A stretch of DNA of 64,000 nucleotides from NCBI GenBank assembly GCA_036874045.1, contig JAZBRI010000011.1, positions 15,332,001 to 15,396,000 of the forward strand, read 5' to 3'. Each line of letters begins with the position of its first letter. Position 1 is the stretch's first letter. Shown here piece by piece: positions 1 through 12,400 of this stretch. Origin of the DNA: Cymodocea nodosa. Taxonomy: Eukaryota > Streptophyta > Magnoliopsida > Alismatales > Cymodoceaceae. The notes beneath the pieces are model-generated. The model was not told the origin of the DNA, ran no database searches, and saw only the letters and a program-made list of their open reading frames with translations. The position numbers and the translations under genes were made by a program.

Positions 1-182
1 TTGCGTCAAATCCATTGCAACACTCCTTTGATTCATGTGATGCGAATCATCTGCTTGTCTTGTATCAGCTAGTACTTGCTTACCACCCATAAAATAATAT
101 GGGTTTCTCATGAAGATAAGAAAGACCAGGGACTGATACCAAGGAACATGACTACGCACAAGGTAAACAGGAAAGACTTGCA

Positions 183-400
183 TCACTGCCGATGGGTAAT
201 TCCATGTGATAGACCAGAAGCACAGATTGAGGAAGCAAAGGGGCGATGGACAGAAGGAATCCCATTGAAAATGAAAGTTTTCAGATCCTTATCACCCACT
301 AGTTGATCAGTAAGAAGTTTAAATTGATGCAGATATTCTTGCATTGCGTAATCCTCCTTGACAAGCAACAGGCGCTTTCTCAAAAACAAGACATAGACGA
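183..400 (-). mobile_element. Copia-type retrotransposon gag fragment (fossil)
   Basis: The minus strand carries a short stretch resembling the UBN2/gag region of Ty1-copia retrotransposons: a block like 'EYLHQFKLLTDQL', then 'DLKTFIFNGIP' and a following 'RPFASSI'. In copia gag this is the EYL...K...L...L..G....DED...L.GLP..F..F pattern. Only this piece of gag is visible. I saw no protease, integrase, reverse transcriptase or LTRs nearby, so this is a broken isolated relic. The family call rests on motif spacing read by eye; its age cannot be judged without paralogues. Confidence 0.5.
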
Positions 401-1179
401 GAGTGGACGACCCAAATCTCTAATTAGTGCATTTAATCAATTTCCTAAGCTTAAGGTAATTATGCAAAATGCAACTGTCAATCTTGCAGAACAAAACACT
501 TGGGAATTGTTGCTAAGGCAAAACAATACGCAAAAGAGCAAGGAGCACCCATTGTTGTTAAGGCAGATGGAATGCCTTCTGGAAAAGGTGCGGTCGTTGC
601 AGTGCAGCTAACTTTGTAAGAAGCATGTAAAACCATGAACAACAGTATGTTTGTAGAAGGTTCATTTGGGCCGACTGGTTCACAAGTAATAATTGAAGAA
701 TCTCTTTAGGTAGAGAAGAAGCTTCTTTACCTTGGTGGATGGTGATACTGCCTTTCCGCTGGAATCTATGCAGGACCATAAAAAAGAATCGATCATGGTG
801 ACACTGATCCAAGCACCGGTGGAATGGAGGCCTATTCCCTTACTCCTGTATATCGACAAAAGAGCTTCAAGCTCTGGTCATGGAGCCCATACTCGTACCA
901 ATCGTCGAGGATGGCTGCAGAGGGATGCCCTTTTCAATCTACGCTTTTCAACTTTCCTTTTCGAACGGCACCAACTCCTCCTTTGTGGGCGTCTTCTGCA
1001 CCGACCTCATGATTGAGAAAAAAATCTGGATTGCCGAAACTTATTGACCACTTTGTAGATCCAAAATGCCAGATTAGTTTTCAATCTTCTTGAATATTCA
1101 TCAGCCACATCGGCTTTAGCCTATTCATTTTCGAATTCCACATGCCTTTCGGATTTTTCTTTTTTTTAACGTTTTGACT

Positions 1180-1560
1180 GTCAAAGTGAGTGTTCGGCAA
1201 GGACCAAACCCACCATCGCTCAGACGCCGACCAAGAATAGCGAAGCACCTACAGACGAGGGGGATCAAGAAAGGAGAGTGCGTCAAACCCGGGCAAGCTA
1301 GAGGTGGAGGGGGCAAGGGCGAGGAGCAACCTGTACAGGGACATCCGGCGTTCGCCGTGGGGAAAATGGGCAGCCGAGATCCAGGGCGTGGCTGGGGAAC
1401 TACAGCACGCCGGAGTATGCTGAACGCGCCTAGGACGTCACCCTACGTGAGATCAGCGGCAAAAAAGGACAAGCTCAACTTCCCCGAGATGGGTGCTGGG
1501 ACGGCCACTTCGTTGGTTCCGCCGTCCACTTCACCGGTGCTAAATCCGCCGATGTGTTCG
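1180..1560 (+). pseudogene. AP2/ERF transcription factor fragment (pseudogene)
   Basis: Near 1321-1390 one frame reads '[18 protein letters not shown]', matching the first two strands of the AP2/ERF DNA-binding domain (family pattern [18 protein letters not shown]). After a break, other frames at 1410-1490 give 'EYAERA', a stop, 'DVTLREISGKK' and 'KDKLNFPE'. These correspond to the helix and end of the domain (family AARAYD...RIRGKKAKLNFPE). The conserved Gly of 'YRG' is Asp here, and at least two frameshifts and one stop interrupt the domain. The fragment sits between the two parts of the GAR synthetase pseudogene. It looks like ERF subfamily B/group VII, but that subgroup is only a guess. 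Confidence 0.72.
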
Positions 1561-1639
1561 TCCGCTGCCATTCGTTCCACAGGTAAAACCATTCTACCGC
1601 CACCGACAACCATTAGGGTTTTTCAGGTGGGGAGAGGAG

Positions 1640-1725
1640 AAGCGAAGAATAAAAAAAAAGGAAAAGAGAAACAAAAGAGAGAGAGAGAGAAGAAGGAAAA
1701 AGAAAAAGAAAAAGAAAAAAGAAAC

Positions 1726-1770
<45 letters not shown>

Positions 1771-1870
1771 AGTAAAAAAAGAAGAAGAAGAAAAGGTAAA
1801 AGAGGAAAATAAAGAGAGAAAAAAAATCAGGCGGAAAGAAAAGAGGGAGAGGCGAAAAAAATACTTTAAA
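1640..1870 (+). repeat. Purine-rich low-complexity tract with (GA)n
   Basis: This is an almost pure A/G run, with an uninterrupted (GA)n microsatellite around 1731-1767. It creates long spurious reading frames rich in Lys/Arg/Glu on one strand and Phe/Leu/Ser on the other. I read no gene in it. Confidence 0.9.
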
Positions 1871-2265
1871 AAAAGGTCACGTAAAAAAGTGGAAAGGGAG
1901 AGTGAAAAAAGACGTAGAGTGAAAAAGAATTGCATGAAAAAGGTTTGTTCAAAAAAATAAAATATAAAAATCGAAAACAAATCTTAGGAGTAGACTACAT
2001 TTAGCAAAAGATAGATCATATTTATCTATTTCTATTTTAGACTACATTTAGATTACTCATGTTATTGCTAAATAACTATTTTAGGTGTTCAATGCAGGAA
2101 CATCAGTCGAGCCTGAAGGCAACTTTGTTGCAGATGGGGGCCGAGTACTTGGTGTGACTGCAAAAGGCAGAGACGTGGAAGAAGCATGAAGAAGAGCTTT
2201 TGACGCTGTCGAGGAAATTGACTGGCGTGAAGGTTTCTACCGACGTCCGATGTTGTTGGTTGGAG

Positions 2266-3234
2266 GACCCTTTCTCAAAAACACTTGGTTGCTAATTAAA
2301 CGCTTGGTTCATAGACAAAAGGTTCTTTTGACAATCTGATATCCGAAGAACCAGTGATGTAAATTACGTCTGCTGGTAGTGGTGATCAAATCTTCCACCA
2401 CCATATTTGCTGCAGAGATTATGGAGCAGAGTGTGCCTCTGGTGGTGATGATGCTTCAAAGACGGATGTACCAAAAAAAGTATAAGATGCCTTGAAATAA
2501 ATATAAGACCATCCCAGATAGATTCTTACACTGCAACATCATCTGAGATTCACAGGTAGATTTTTACACTACACATGTGCAATCGATCCGTCCAAGATTT
2601 CTTAGCCACTCTTTATGCTCTTTTAGATCAATCATCGACGTCAGATACTACTGCCATGCATCGATACTAAGAGGACCTTGTCGTTGCTGTCGATTTTTTC
2701 TGCCAAAGTGTAAACCTCTAAATCTTAAGTTCAAACACAGAATCTTGCAATGAGCTTCATGGAGATCCTTCCGACTTACACTTCAGATCATTCTGCACTC
2801 TGATCTTGATCTTTACTTAGTTATGGGAAAATTGCACAACCACACGAGATGGCTCCGTAAGCCTTCCAACACAAACGAAGTTGCCATCTATTCTCTTTTC
2901 AGGGCAAAATGATTAAAGTCGTTAAAAAAGAAGAAGCACAGAGTGCAGCTAATTAGAAAGTTTGCAGGCGCCTGCAGAGGGAAAGGAAGAAAATACTATG
3001 TTATGGTACAAATTAAGGAAAAAACGTCATTGATTTTGATAAGCATCCTGCGAAGACCGGACCTTTGCCTCAATCGGCCCACCTTTCCAGACCACCACAG
3101 CTCAAGTGACCGACACTGTTATTTCTAGATCTCTATCCACGTACCGAACAAATATCAATACTATTAGAAGACAAGTAACACGACCAGCGTAATTGGTTGA
3201 TCTCAAAACCAATGGACTCAAGAACCAAGTTTCG
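2266..3234. other. Intergenic, 3' flank of BAM3
   Basis: Nothing coding was recognised. The stretch lies between the GAR synthetase relic and the stop codon of the minus-strand BAM3 gene, so its right part should hold that gene's 3' UTR. Confidence 0.6.
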
Positions 3235-6200
3235 TCAGTTCAAGAGGTCCGGGAATAGCCTGTAGCAGATGAGGTTGTTGTCCTTGCGGGGCCTCTCCGG
3301 TGGCTGCTCCGGCGTTGCTGACAAGGACTGCGACCGGTCCTCCACCAGGTGGCGGGGAAACTCCGACAGCATTTGAACTACTTCCCTCATCGTCGGTCGC
3401 TCCACGCTGTCATCCTGCGTGCACAGCATAGCGACGAAAAAGACGTGCATCGCCTCCTCGATCGGGACCGTGCTTAGTCGAGAGTCGATGATGCGGACGA
3501 CATGATCCCTGCTTGCGCTGGTGGTGGTTCTCGCCCATCGGACGATGTCAATCCCGTCGCCGAAATCTCCGACAGGCCTGTGTCCGCTTAGCAGCTCCAG
3601 GAGGACCACTCCGTAGCTGTAGACGTCGCTCTTCTCGTCCACCTTCAACGTGTAGGCGTACTCTGCTTCAAAGAGGTGCGGCTACAACGTGAATAATGAG
3701 CAAACAATCGGATCTGGATGAGGTCCGACCCGGTAACATGACGCAGATTAAGCTTACCTGGAGCGATGTAGCCGTAGGATCCGGCAATGGCGGACATGCA
3801 CTCCGAGGCTCCGCCGTCTTGCAGGAACTTGGCGAGACCAAAGTCGGCGACGTGAGCATGGAAGCTGGAATCCAGCAGGATGTTGTTGGACTTGACGTCG
3901 CGGTGGACGATCATCGGACTACAATCGTGGTGGAGATAGCAGAGGCCTCTGGCGGATTCCAACGCGATCCGGTAACGCATGTCCCAACCCAAGAACCCGC
4001 CTCCCTTCCCATGCAGCATTTCGCCCAGGCTCCCATTCCTCATGTACTCGTACACCAGCAAGTTGGTCTGTGAATTGGAGCAGAATGCCAGCAGCCGGAC
4101 TATGTTCCGGTGCCGGATGTTTCCCAGCGTCCGGATTTCCGCCTTGAACCCGTGGTCGTGGCCGGTGTGTGCCAGCCCAAGTAGCCTCTTGACGGCAATC
4201 TCAACTCCATTGGGGAGTCTGCCGATGTACACGACGCCGGCTCCACCCCGACCGATGACATTGGAGTCTTTCATGCACTCGATCACGTCGGACACGGTAA
4301 ATTGGACTTTATGGAAGGTCGTCAGCCGCCATTCCATCGAGCCGGCGCGCTTGTTCGATCGGGCTTTAATTATGACGGCGGCTGCGAATACCAACGAGCA
4401 GATTAGAAGGCTAAGAGCAACAACGAGCTTAAAGTCCCCGGGGACGTTCCCGCGACCGTTGGAGATGGAGGTGGAGTTGCAAGGATTGTTGAGTGCCTCG
4501 TTGCATAGTTTAGGATTGCCCGCGAAGGAGGAGGCGTTGAAGAACGCGAATTGTCCGGTGTCTGGCAACCTGCCGGAAAAATCGTTGAAGGATAAATCCA
4601 CCGCCGTGAGGCTTTTCATTGTACCTATCGAACTTGGAATTGTGTCGTTGAGGTGGTTCCGAGAAACGTTCAAATAATTGAGGATGCTTAATTTGGCAAT
4701 CTCCAATGGAATTCGGCCGGAGAGATTATTCTGGCTAAGGTCCAGGTAAGTGAGCTGCAAGCAATTCCCGATCTCTGGTGGAATTGAACCGGACAATGAA
4801 TTCCCACTGAGATCAAGCTTGACGGCATGATGCAGCCCCGCGATCGATGGAGGAATCGGCCCGTGGAAATGGTTGCTGCTCAACAGCAGCGTTTGGAGAG
4901 AAGAAAAATTACAAATGGAGGTGGGAATGCTCCCCGTGAAGAGATTGTCGGACAAATTGAGCTGCGCCAGTTTCGGCACCTGTCGCCTTGGATCGGGATT
5001 CTCGGTGAGTGATCCGGTGAGGTAGTTGCTCTGGAGCTCCACAAGATTGAGCAGCGGCAAGTAAAGGAATCCCACTGGGACGCTCCCATTGAGATAGTTT
5101 TGCCCCAACCTCACACGGGTTAAGGTCGAACACCTTCCCAAGCTATCGGGAATGGGCCCGAACAGGAAATTCTTGAGCAAAATCAAAACTCTGAGCTGGT
5201 TGGAAGCGCAAAGGCTTCCCGGGATTAACCCGGTGAGTTTGTTCGACGACAAATCGAGAACTTGGAGCATCCCATTGGTGCCGAGGTTCTCCGGTATCTC
5301 ACCAGTGAAGTTGTTCATGAACAGGCTCAGCGTCTCGAGCATTGGTAGCTTTGCGAAGAATTCGGGCACCGGCCCATGTAATCTGTTCATGAACAAATTA
5401 AGAAGGCTGAGTCGTTTGAGCTTCGCGAACTCCGGCGGTATCTCTCCCGTGAGCGCGTTATTCGAGAGGTCGAGAGAGATTAGTCCGGTGAGATTGCCAA
5501 CAGATGCAGGGATCGGTCCGGAGAGGAGATTTGTGTGAAGGAATAAGGTATCGAGAGATTTCAAGTTCCCGATTTCGTCGGGGATTTCACCGGTGAGGCC
5601 ACAGTCAGAAAGTTGAAGATGGAATAGATTGCGCAAATTCCCCAGCTCCGGTGGAATCCCGCCATCGAAATCATTGAAGTAGCCCAAGTATAGCTGCTTA
5701 AGCTCGGTGAGGTTAGCAAGTTCTCTAGGTATTCGACCGCGGAGGTCGTTTCCGGCAAGTGACAGGTACTCTAACGAAGCGAAGCTTCCGTAGCTTCCCG
5801 GGATTTTCCCGAAGAAGAAGTTGCCGCCGAGGTCGAGATATCTCAGTCTCTTTGAATTGACGAGTCCGTGAGGGAGGGGAGAAGTGAAGTTGTTGTCATA
5901 AACGTCGAACACAGCAAGCTCCGTCAGACTGGAGTAGTCCCAGTCGATGCTGCCGGTAAACTGATTGCCGGAGATGTTGAGGTATCGGAGGCTGGACATG
6001 TTGGAGATTCTAATGCCACCCGTCAGTTGATTACCGGCTAGGGAAAGGTTGACGAGGCGGTCGAGACCTGAGAATTCTGGTGAGACGGTGCCTGATATGT
6101 TGAGATTGGACAAATCGACCGCCACCACCCTGCCGGACTCGCACGTGATCCCCTTCCAGGAGCACGCCGGGGTGGCCGAGCTCCAGCTGTCCAATGCTGG

Positions 6201-6374
6201 AGTTGCATATAGAAGACCCTGCTTCAATGACGCCAACACCAGTGCATCTCTTTCCAATGAAGAAGAGATGACAGTAGTCCTGGTGGTGGTAGAAGAACAA
6301 GAGGATGCGAGTAGAGTAGAGACCAAGCTGAGCAGGAGGAATGGTGGGAGCATTGTCCTAGGACTTCTCTCCAT
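3235..6374 (-). CDS. BAM3: BAM3-type LRR receptor-like kinase
   Basis: Plasma-membrane receptor kinase of LRR class XI. BAM family members bind CLE peptides, and BAM3 in Arabidopsis perceives CLE45 in developing phloem. Two exons, 3758-6374 and 3235-3662, are joined by a 95-bp GT-AG intron (phase 1) inside the APE motif; together they encode 1014 residues. In order: signal peptide (1-30), N-terminal LRR cap ('PACSWKGITC'), about 20 LRRs of LxxLxLxxNxLxGxIP type, transmembrane helix near 648-671, and kinase domain from about 706. Catalytic features are present: glycine loop 'GRGGAGVVY', Lys729 in 'AVK', 'HRDVKSNN' near 824, 'DFGLAKF' near 844, and 'APEYAY' formed by splicing. The kinase blocks 'HDHGFKAEIRTLGNIRHRNI' and 'GASECMSAIAGSYGYIAP' are BAM-specific. 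The start is the first ATG before the signal peptide. The gene looks functional. Confidence 0.93.
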
Positions 6375-7180
6375 GAACTCAAGGGAAGATTGGATTTTGT
6401 GACATGGGCAGTGATCGGCTGGCGGAGATGGTGAGATTTAGAGAGCGTTTGGATGAGGGTGTGCTGGAAAGATGATGAAAATGATGGGGAATAGGGTGTC
6501 TAGGCATCTGTGGGTAAGAGTCTTCCAATTCAAGGGAGAATATCAGAGGACTCTTGGGTAAGAGAAGAACAAGCGTTTTTCTCTGGTTCTTAGCCTTTTT
6601 CTTTCACTCGTCTTCTTTTGCTTTCAGTGGAGAGAAGCTGAGGGAGGAGGAAGATGGGCACGCAGTGGTTTCTTTTTGCTTCTGGGGATGAGCTGAGTGA
6701 GCTCTTCAGCCTGGCCCGCCTGGGACGGAGAAAAGGAGAGACTAGGGACAGGGCCCTTTTAAAGTCGCCATCAAGGACAAAGACCATTACAAGATTTGAA
6801 GAGATTAGTGAGTGATTACGTATCTGGTATTTGTGCACTAAGGTAAAAAAAAATTCATGAAAAATAAAAAGTAAAGAAACCTCATAGATTCACTTATTCT
6901 TACCAACGTGAACGATTCATAAACAAAGAAAAAGAAGTCGATTAATCGAAAGAATACTTGACAACAGAATGCATGTCACGAAATGTGCACAAACACTTAA
7001 AAATGTCAATTTATTTTCTGTTACTTTTTTGTTTCATTAAGTTCTAATTATATAAGCATCTTCCTTGTGTTCAAAGACTAAAAGGTATTTCTTATAATAA
7101 AATAGTTTTTTTAAAGACCAAAGATTATGAATACCGTTAATTTTGATTAATTAGACTATTATATTATAGAAGGTGCGTAT
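6375..7180 (-). promoter_or_regulatory. BAM3 leader and promoter region
   Basis: Sequence upstream of the BAM3 start on the minus strand. The first 450 bases are mixed-composition and pyrimidine-rich on the coding strand, consistent with a 5' UTR. On the minus strand there is a TATA-like 'tttaaaag' near 6755-6765, after which composition turns AT-rich. The assignment comes only from position and composition; no transcription start is proven. Confidence 0.3.
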
Positions 7181-8454
7181 TTGTTTGAAATCGAGTTGCT
7201 GCATTTGTCCCATGCATACAGGACTTCTGCCTGGAGTACAACTGTGAGCATCTGCTATGTTTTTGGTTCGACTGGAATGAGAAGAGCGCACGCTGTGAAA
7301 GGTGCCTGTAGATTTCTACTGGCTATCTTCCCACGGCTATTGACTATTATAAATGTCCAAAATCTCATGGCAGCATGTGGATACACGCTCTTCCGAAGAG
7401 CAGAGGTGATGACAAGTATACATGGGAGGATCGCAAACACGTAACGAAAAAAGCCCCCTTTCCATTTCATATGTCGCAGAAAGATTTGAATGTGTCGTGT
7501 TGAGTAGTATCATTAACACTTAAACAAATTTCTAAGCTTTTTTTTCACGAATACCTTGCGAGTTTGAAATATTGAACTGTCAAGATAAAAAGTTTTTAAG
7601 TCTCACCACCACCTTGACTTGAGATAACCGAATTTGATTGATTTTATAATTTTCCATTGGGATCCAAATCTTAAACATCTACATTTTCTTTCTAATTTTA
7701 AAAACAACATTAGCATTTAACACGAGATGTTTAAGGATGCATCTGTAAACAGTGTGATGGGAGTGTACCATTTCCATCTTTCATCCATCCCAATGCATGA
7801 TCTGGAGTGGTTATTATAGTTTAATCATTATGTTTCAGTAGGCAGATCAGTACCTAGAACGCAACATGAATTGGGATATTATAATATAACCTTTATTAGG
7901 GTAATGTGCGCATGTTGAATGGATGAGAATCATTGAAGCTTTTTTATACTTTATTCCTTTCTCTTCTTCGTAACTCTTGCCAGAAGGGACCAGCAAACTT
8001 ACGCAGTTCTCTTGAAGACTGGGAGGAAAAGGTAAAGGGTAGATACGTTGTTTGATCTACCGCTTCAAAAGAAGGGGGGATATATTTTTTTTTTTAAAAA
8101 AAGGAAAAAAAAAGAAAGAAAAAGAGATGTTCTTGACCCCTTCTCATGTGGGAAAGAGTGCCCTAGTATGTAGTCATCTTTACTTCTTTCTCCCTTTTAT
8201 TTCTCTCTACTTTCAACATTTGAGAATCCTTAAGGAAGAAAACAATGTACATTCATAAGACAGTATTTAGCTGCTCAAAGATAGACCACAACAACTTTAT
8301 GGTGTATGTAGTTTTGGGCAAATGAAGAGCATCTGAGCTTCCTTTCAATGCCGGTCATCTGATTAAAGGGCTATGGAACTAATGGAAGAGATTCTCATGA
8401 TTTCTGTGCAACACTGCCAGGCTGAGGAGGCATTGTTGGGTTGATCCCATATCA

Positions 8455-8656
8455 TCAGATCACACGACTTGTCTGAGCAGAAACAATAGCACCGACACAT
8501 GATGAAGTAAAGGAGGAGGAGCCTTCAGTGTGAAGTAGATGATGATGGGGTTGCTTTTCTGGGAAAAAGGCTCCATTAAGGACTAAAGGACCACCTCGCC
8601 GGATTTCTTCTGCATACTGATAAGTCATTAATGATGCCAAGTTGAACTGTTCAAGC
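8455..8656 (-). CDS. Unidentified short ORF, possible terminal exon
   Basis: An open minus-strand frame of about 66 codons reads 'FNLASLMTYQYAEEIRRGG', then 'PLVLNGAFFPEKQ' and a Ser-rich tail. It is preceded by a plausible acceptor ('gaacag') and ends in a normal stop. Its codon texture looks more protein-like than its surroundings, with a charged amphipathic segment followed by a hydrophobic turn. I do not recognise the family. No upstream exon was found, so it may be the last exon of a decayed gene or pure chance. Confidence 0.22.
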
Positions 8657-9116
8657 TCTTGTCAATCCATAAATGACCTTACATGGTGTGTGCATGGGCT
8701 CTACCAATTTTTATACAATAAAAGGCTATTTCTCTTCCATTTGGTTTGCCACGAAACTTGTCAGAACACACATTCATATACTGACTGGTATCCTTACGGT
8801 ACAAGCATATACAATTTCAGACTTCCTCATATGATGGAGATGGAATGCAGTGTTCCACCAACATAAGCAAATCAATAATACATGATACTATGAAGCATTT
8901 GATTTAACTACAAATAATTTCCTTTAAAAGCTTATAAAAGCAGAAAGGATTTAGGTGTAAGCCATGTTTCTTTGCTTTCCCACTCAAGAAGAGTAGCAGA
9001 AAGGGTGGTTTGGATTCATAATGTTGTGTGGTAAGGTAGTAGCTATTTGGTAGTCAATATGTAAAATCTACAACCGACCAAATTCTCTGTGATATAGCAA
9101 TACAGCAGAATGCGTG

Positions 9117-9138
9117 AGTGTGCGCGCGCGCGCACACA
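9117..9138. repeat. Alternating purine-pyrimidine palindrome
   Basis: A gtgtgcgcgcgcgcgcacac block forms a perfect inverted repeat of alternating purine and pyrimidine, the composition that favours Z-DNA. It stands alone in AT-rich intergenic DNA. Confidence 0.85.
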
Positions 9139-9477
9139 TTCCAAAGATCCCGTTCTCTTCACGGTTAAAACTACCTTTCGCTTTATTCAAAACCACGTTA
9201 CCTAGCGTTGTACCTTTTTTGTTTTTTTGAAAGAAGTTACTATGTATGCTATGGTACTGTTAATTATCATCAAGAATATGACAGGCCAAACAAAATTCCA
9301 ATAGCGAAATAATGAAATCGGTGACTACAGTGGAAATCCTGAGTTAAAGAAAAACAAGCCGAAGGATGCAAAAGAGAAAGAAGGTCACCAAAGGGAACCC
9401 ATCGGGAATTAAAGTAAGAACTTGCGATTCCCCTACCTTCCTTTAGAATCCTTTGGACCGAACTAAAGAGACCTCAT

Positions 9478-12400
9478 CTATGACAACAGTGGTAGAGCAT
9501 CTTTAGAAGGTACCACCATCTCTCCTCTGAACGCTGCTGCCATAAAAGAGGAAGACGAAGCGGATCTGTGTCTCGAACATACCAAGGACTGCACAAAGAA
9601 ATGGAATGCACGAAACCCTAGTGAGAAAATGGCAGTAAGACCAGTAATGTTTGGGTTCGAATTAAAGACTTGATGATCGTAGATGTTCAACCAGTGCAGT
9701 ACGATTCCTGTTAGAATGGCTTGTATAATAAACTGGAAAGCATTCTCCTCCGAAACTTTGATTTCGTCCTACCTTCGGTCGGTCGTGCACATATTTTCAT
9801 GCCGGCGTTCGGCTCTCAAAAGCCCCAACCTCCAGAACCACGAGGGGAGAACGAATGCAGAGTCCGAACGCGAAACATCTGCTATGGAGTGATGTCTTAT
9901 CTGCCTGCGAGGAGACAGGCAGCGTGGAATGGGCGGCCAACACCCGCTCGTTGGCTGCAGTACTTGATGGAGACATGTCCTTGATCCCGGAGCTAGATTT
10001 CGAGCTTTTTTGTTTCTTGTTCTTCGTTTCATGCCTGCCTTCTGTGATCGATCCAGAGATCAAATCCAGACGAGTTTCTTCACATGTTTTGCTGAAATCT
10101 AGGGCATTCTACTAACCTTGTGATTTTGAAATTTACGGAATATAATTTTTTTTTAAAAAAATAAGATACTTTTTCTATGATTTAAATATATTCATTCAAA
10201 ATCTATGTAAACTTTAAATAAAAACAATTATTTACAAAAGAGATATTTATTTATTTTATATATATTTAAATCATAAATAAATAATTCTAATTTTTTTAGA
10301 ATGAGTGCCTAGAATTTTATCTTCCCGAATTAAAATTTAAACAAGAGCATGATCATCGACAAAAATAAAAATGTTTCTCCATTTTTTATAATCTTACTCA
10401 GGTTTTTTGAACAATGTGCTCGCAGATTTCATTTTTTTTTTGCGATTATTACGTGATTGGGGGCGTACAAGACCACGCCATGGTTGATATGATATAACAT
10501 TTTGAATGACGTTACATCTTCAATATGACATTAATGTCATTGATTCCAATGACATGATATTTCATGTTTCGTACGGAAAACTAGACAATGGTATAAAAAT
10601 ATCGAATGATATGAAACTTTGCATTTGATAAACGATGCAGATTAGACGAGGGCGATACCAGTAATCAAATGCAAGAATAACGTTTGATCATGGAAAAATT
10701 ATATCAAATTAGAGAATAAATTGTTTCATCTCATTCAAATTTCACGCAGTAAAGAAAAGACGATAGAAGAGTAACGCCAAACAATACAAAATTTATATTA
10801 AATGATGCAAGAATGAAATCAAGCGTCGTAGATAACAATACAATGATGATGTATAACATAAGTGAGACAAAAAGACGCATGCTGAACGAAAAAATTTGAG
10901 TTTTTATCTTTGAATTGAAATATTTCGAGAATCCTTTTCGTTCCATCGAATTATTATGTCAGAATTCATTGAAATCGAATCTACTCTATTTAATAAACAC
11001 ACAACAATAAAACCAATCGGATTGTGTAAATGAGTTGGTAAATATCTTAAAAAATAATAATCATTATTTTAACGATTATCATCATTGATTAATGTCGAGC
11101 ACTCGTTGAAAATTGATTTGATTTGCTGTTCAAATGAAATGAGTCACATACGATATTCAAAAAAAAAAAAAATCATTCTCATGATAAATCAACAAATAAT
11201 ATCCAGATTTTTAATATATTTTTTACATTACATATAACCTAAAACTAAAAATAATTTTCGTTCGTTTTCCTAAACTTTGAATGATCTATTCAGTCGGTCG
11301 ACCATTTTTTTTATATTAAGATAAAAAATTTAATGATAAATATAAATTTAAAAGCAAACAAATGTGTAGGCAAAAGGAACTTCTTATCAAAAGTAAAAAT
11401 TTAAATTTACATTAATAATATAATGAAAGATTTTCGCGACTATTGACGTCATCGGCCGCGTCAACAGAGCCGCCAGTGGACGTGAATGATGAATGCCACC
11501 AAAACCTTGCACGCACTGCTGCGTCAATAAAGACTGCCGGCACGGACACGTAACCCACGTCTCACGTCCAACTCATGTCTGTTCCCCAACCATTAATTGC
11601 CATTGCCGGTCTATGCCACCTCTCTCGCCCTAGCCCTGTGCCAGGTCTACAACCGCGGTGTCATTATTTATCTGGGTTCCCAACCACCTGCACGGAGGAG
11701 GCGTTCGACCGATACACGTTAACGTAGGGCGCATTCGTTGTCCGCTTCGACTCCTAAAAGACAGTTCTCCTTGTAAATCCAAAATATCTGCAAGTACTAT
11801 TCTTTGTCATGCAATCTTCTGTCCAATCACAGATATTATGCAACTACTGTTGGATTTACCACTTTGGCGGATTTCGTTTTCACGATCTTCCGCCGAATCC
11901 GCCCCGGCCTTGCCAACAATACTGAGAAATGGATTTCTGATCTGTGCAAACCAGTTAACGACGCGCCATTGCCCCCCCCCCCCCCCCTCACACTGTGTGC
12001 TGAAAGGATATCGTGAGGGTAGATCGGAAAATTTCTCGCCGTAAATGGTTCTTCTTCGTCTACAAAACAAAGGTTCCTCTCCTCCTTTGCGTGCTGGATT
12101 AACCTTGAGTTGGATCAGCATGTGGGCTGACACGACCATGACGCACCAACAGGCCCATATGATAATTTTTCTTTTTACGTAATTTTAATCTCTAATAAAT
12201 AAAATTTTACGTAGCTTACATGGTCGTTTGATGTAATATAATGTCTAAATAAATAAAAATATTTTTTTGACCTCACTCACAATTTTTTGTGATAAAAATA
12301 TTTTATTTAATTTTTTTTAATAAATATTTTAATTTAAATGTATAATTTTAAATTTTTCAAATTCAACGTACCAATTATAAGATTAATATATTAAAAATAT

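Larger units (their letters stand above)
518..2265 (+). pseudogene. PUR2: GAR synthetase (phosphoribosylamine-glycine ligase) pseudogene, two parts
   Basis: Phosphoribosylamine-glycine ligase makes glycinamide ribonucleotide in plastid purine synthesis. Part one, about 518-1080, reads in shifting frames '[19 protein letters not shown]', then 'GSFGPTGSQVIIEESL', 'LVDGDTAFPLESMQDHKK', and 'LMIEKK'. These are successive segments of the ATP-grasp domain, in family order. Part two, about 2085-2265, reads 'VFNAGTSVEPEGNFVADGG', 'RVLGVTAKGRDVEEA' and 'DWREGFYRR', the C-terminal domain. It follows an apparent intron acceptor (ttag at 2081-2084), so the copy seems genomic, not processed. Several frameshifts and stops, the missing N-terminal domain, and about 1 kb of unrelated DNA between the parts show it is dead. 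The identification is strong because the motifs are long and collinear. Confidence 0.88.
7181..9477. other. Intergenic, no clear gene
   Basis: Mostly AT-rich. The only stretch with coding-like texture is the minus-strand ORF at 8455-8656, entered separately. A (GC)n dinucleotide palindrome lies at 9117-9138. I recognised nothing else. Confidence 0.5.

Noticed and set aside
1174-1812. Open frame of 212 codons on the plus strand
   Set aside because: Its first half is a wrong-frame reading of the ERF relic and its second half is the purine-rich (GA)n tract. It is not a gene.
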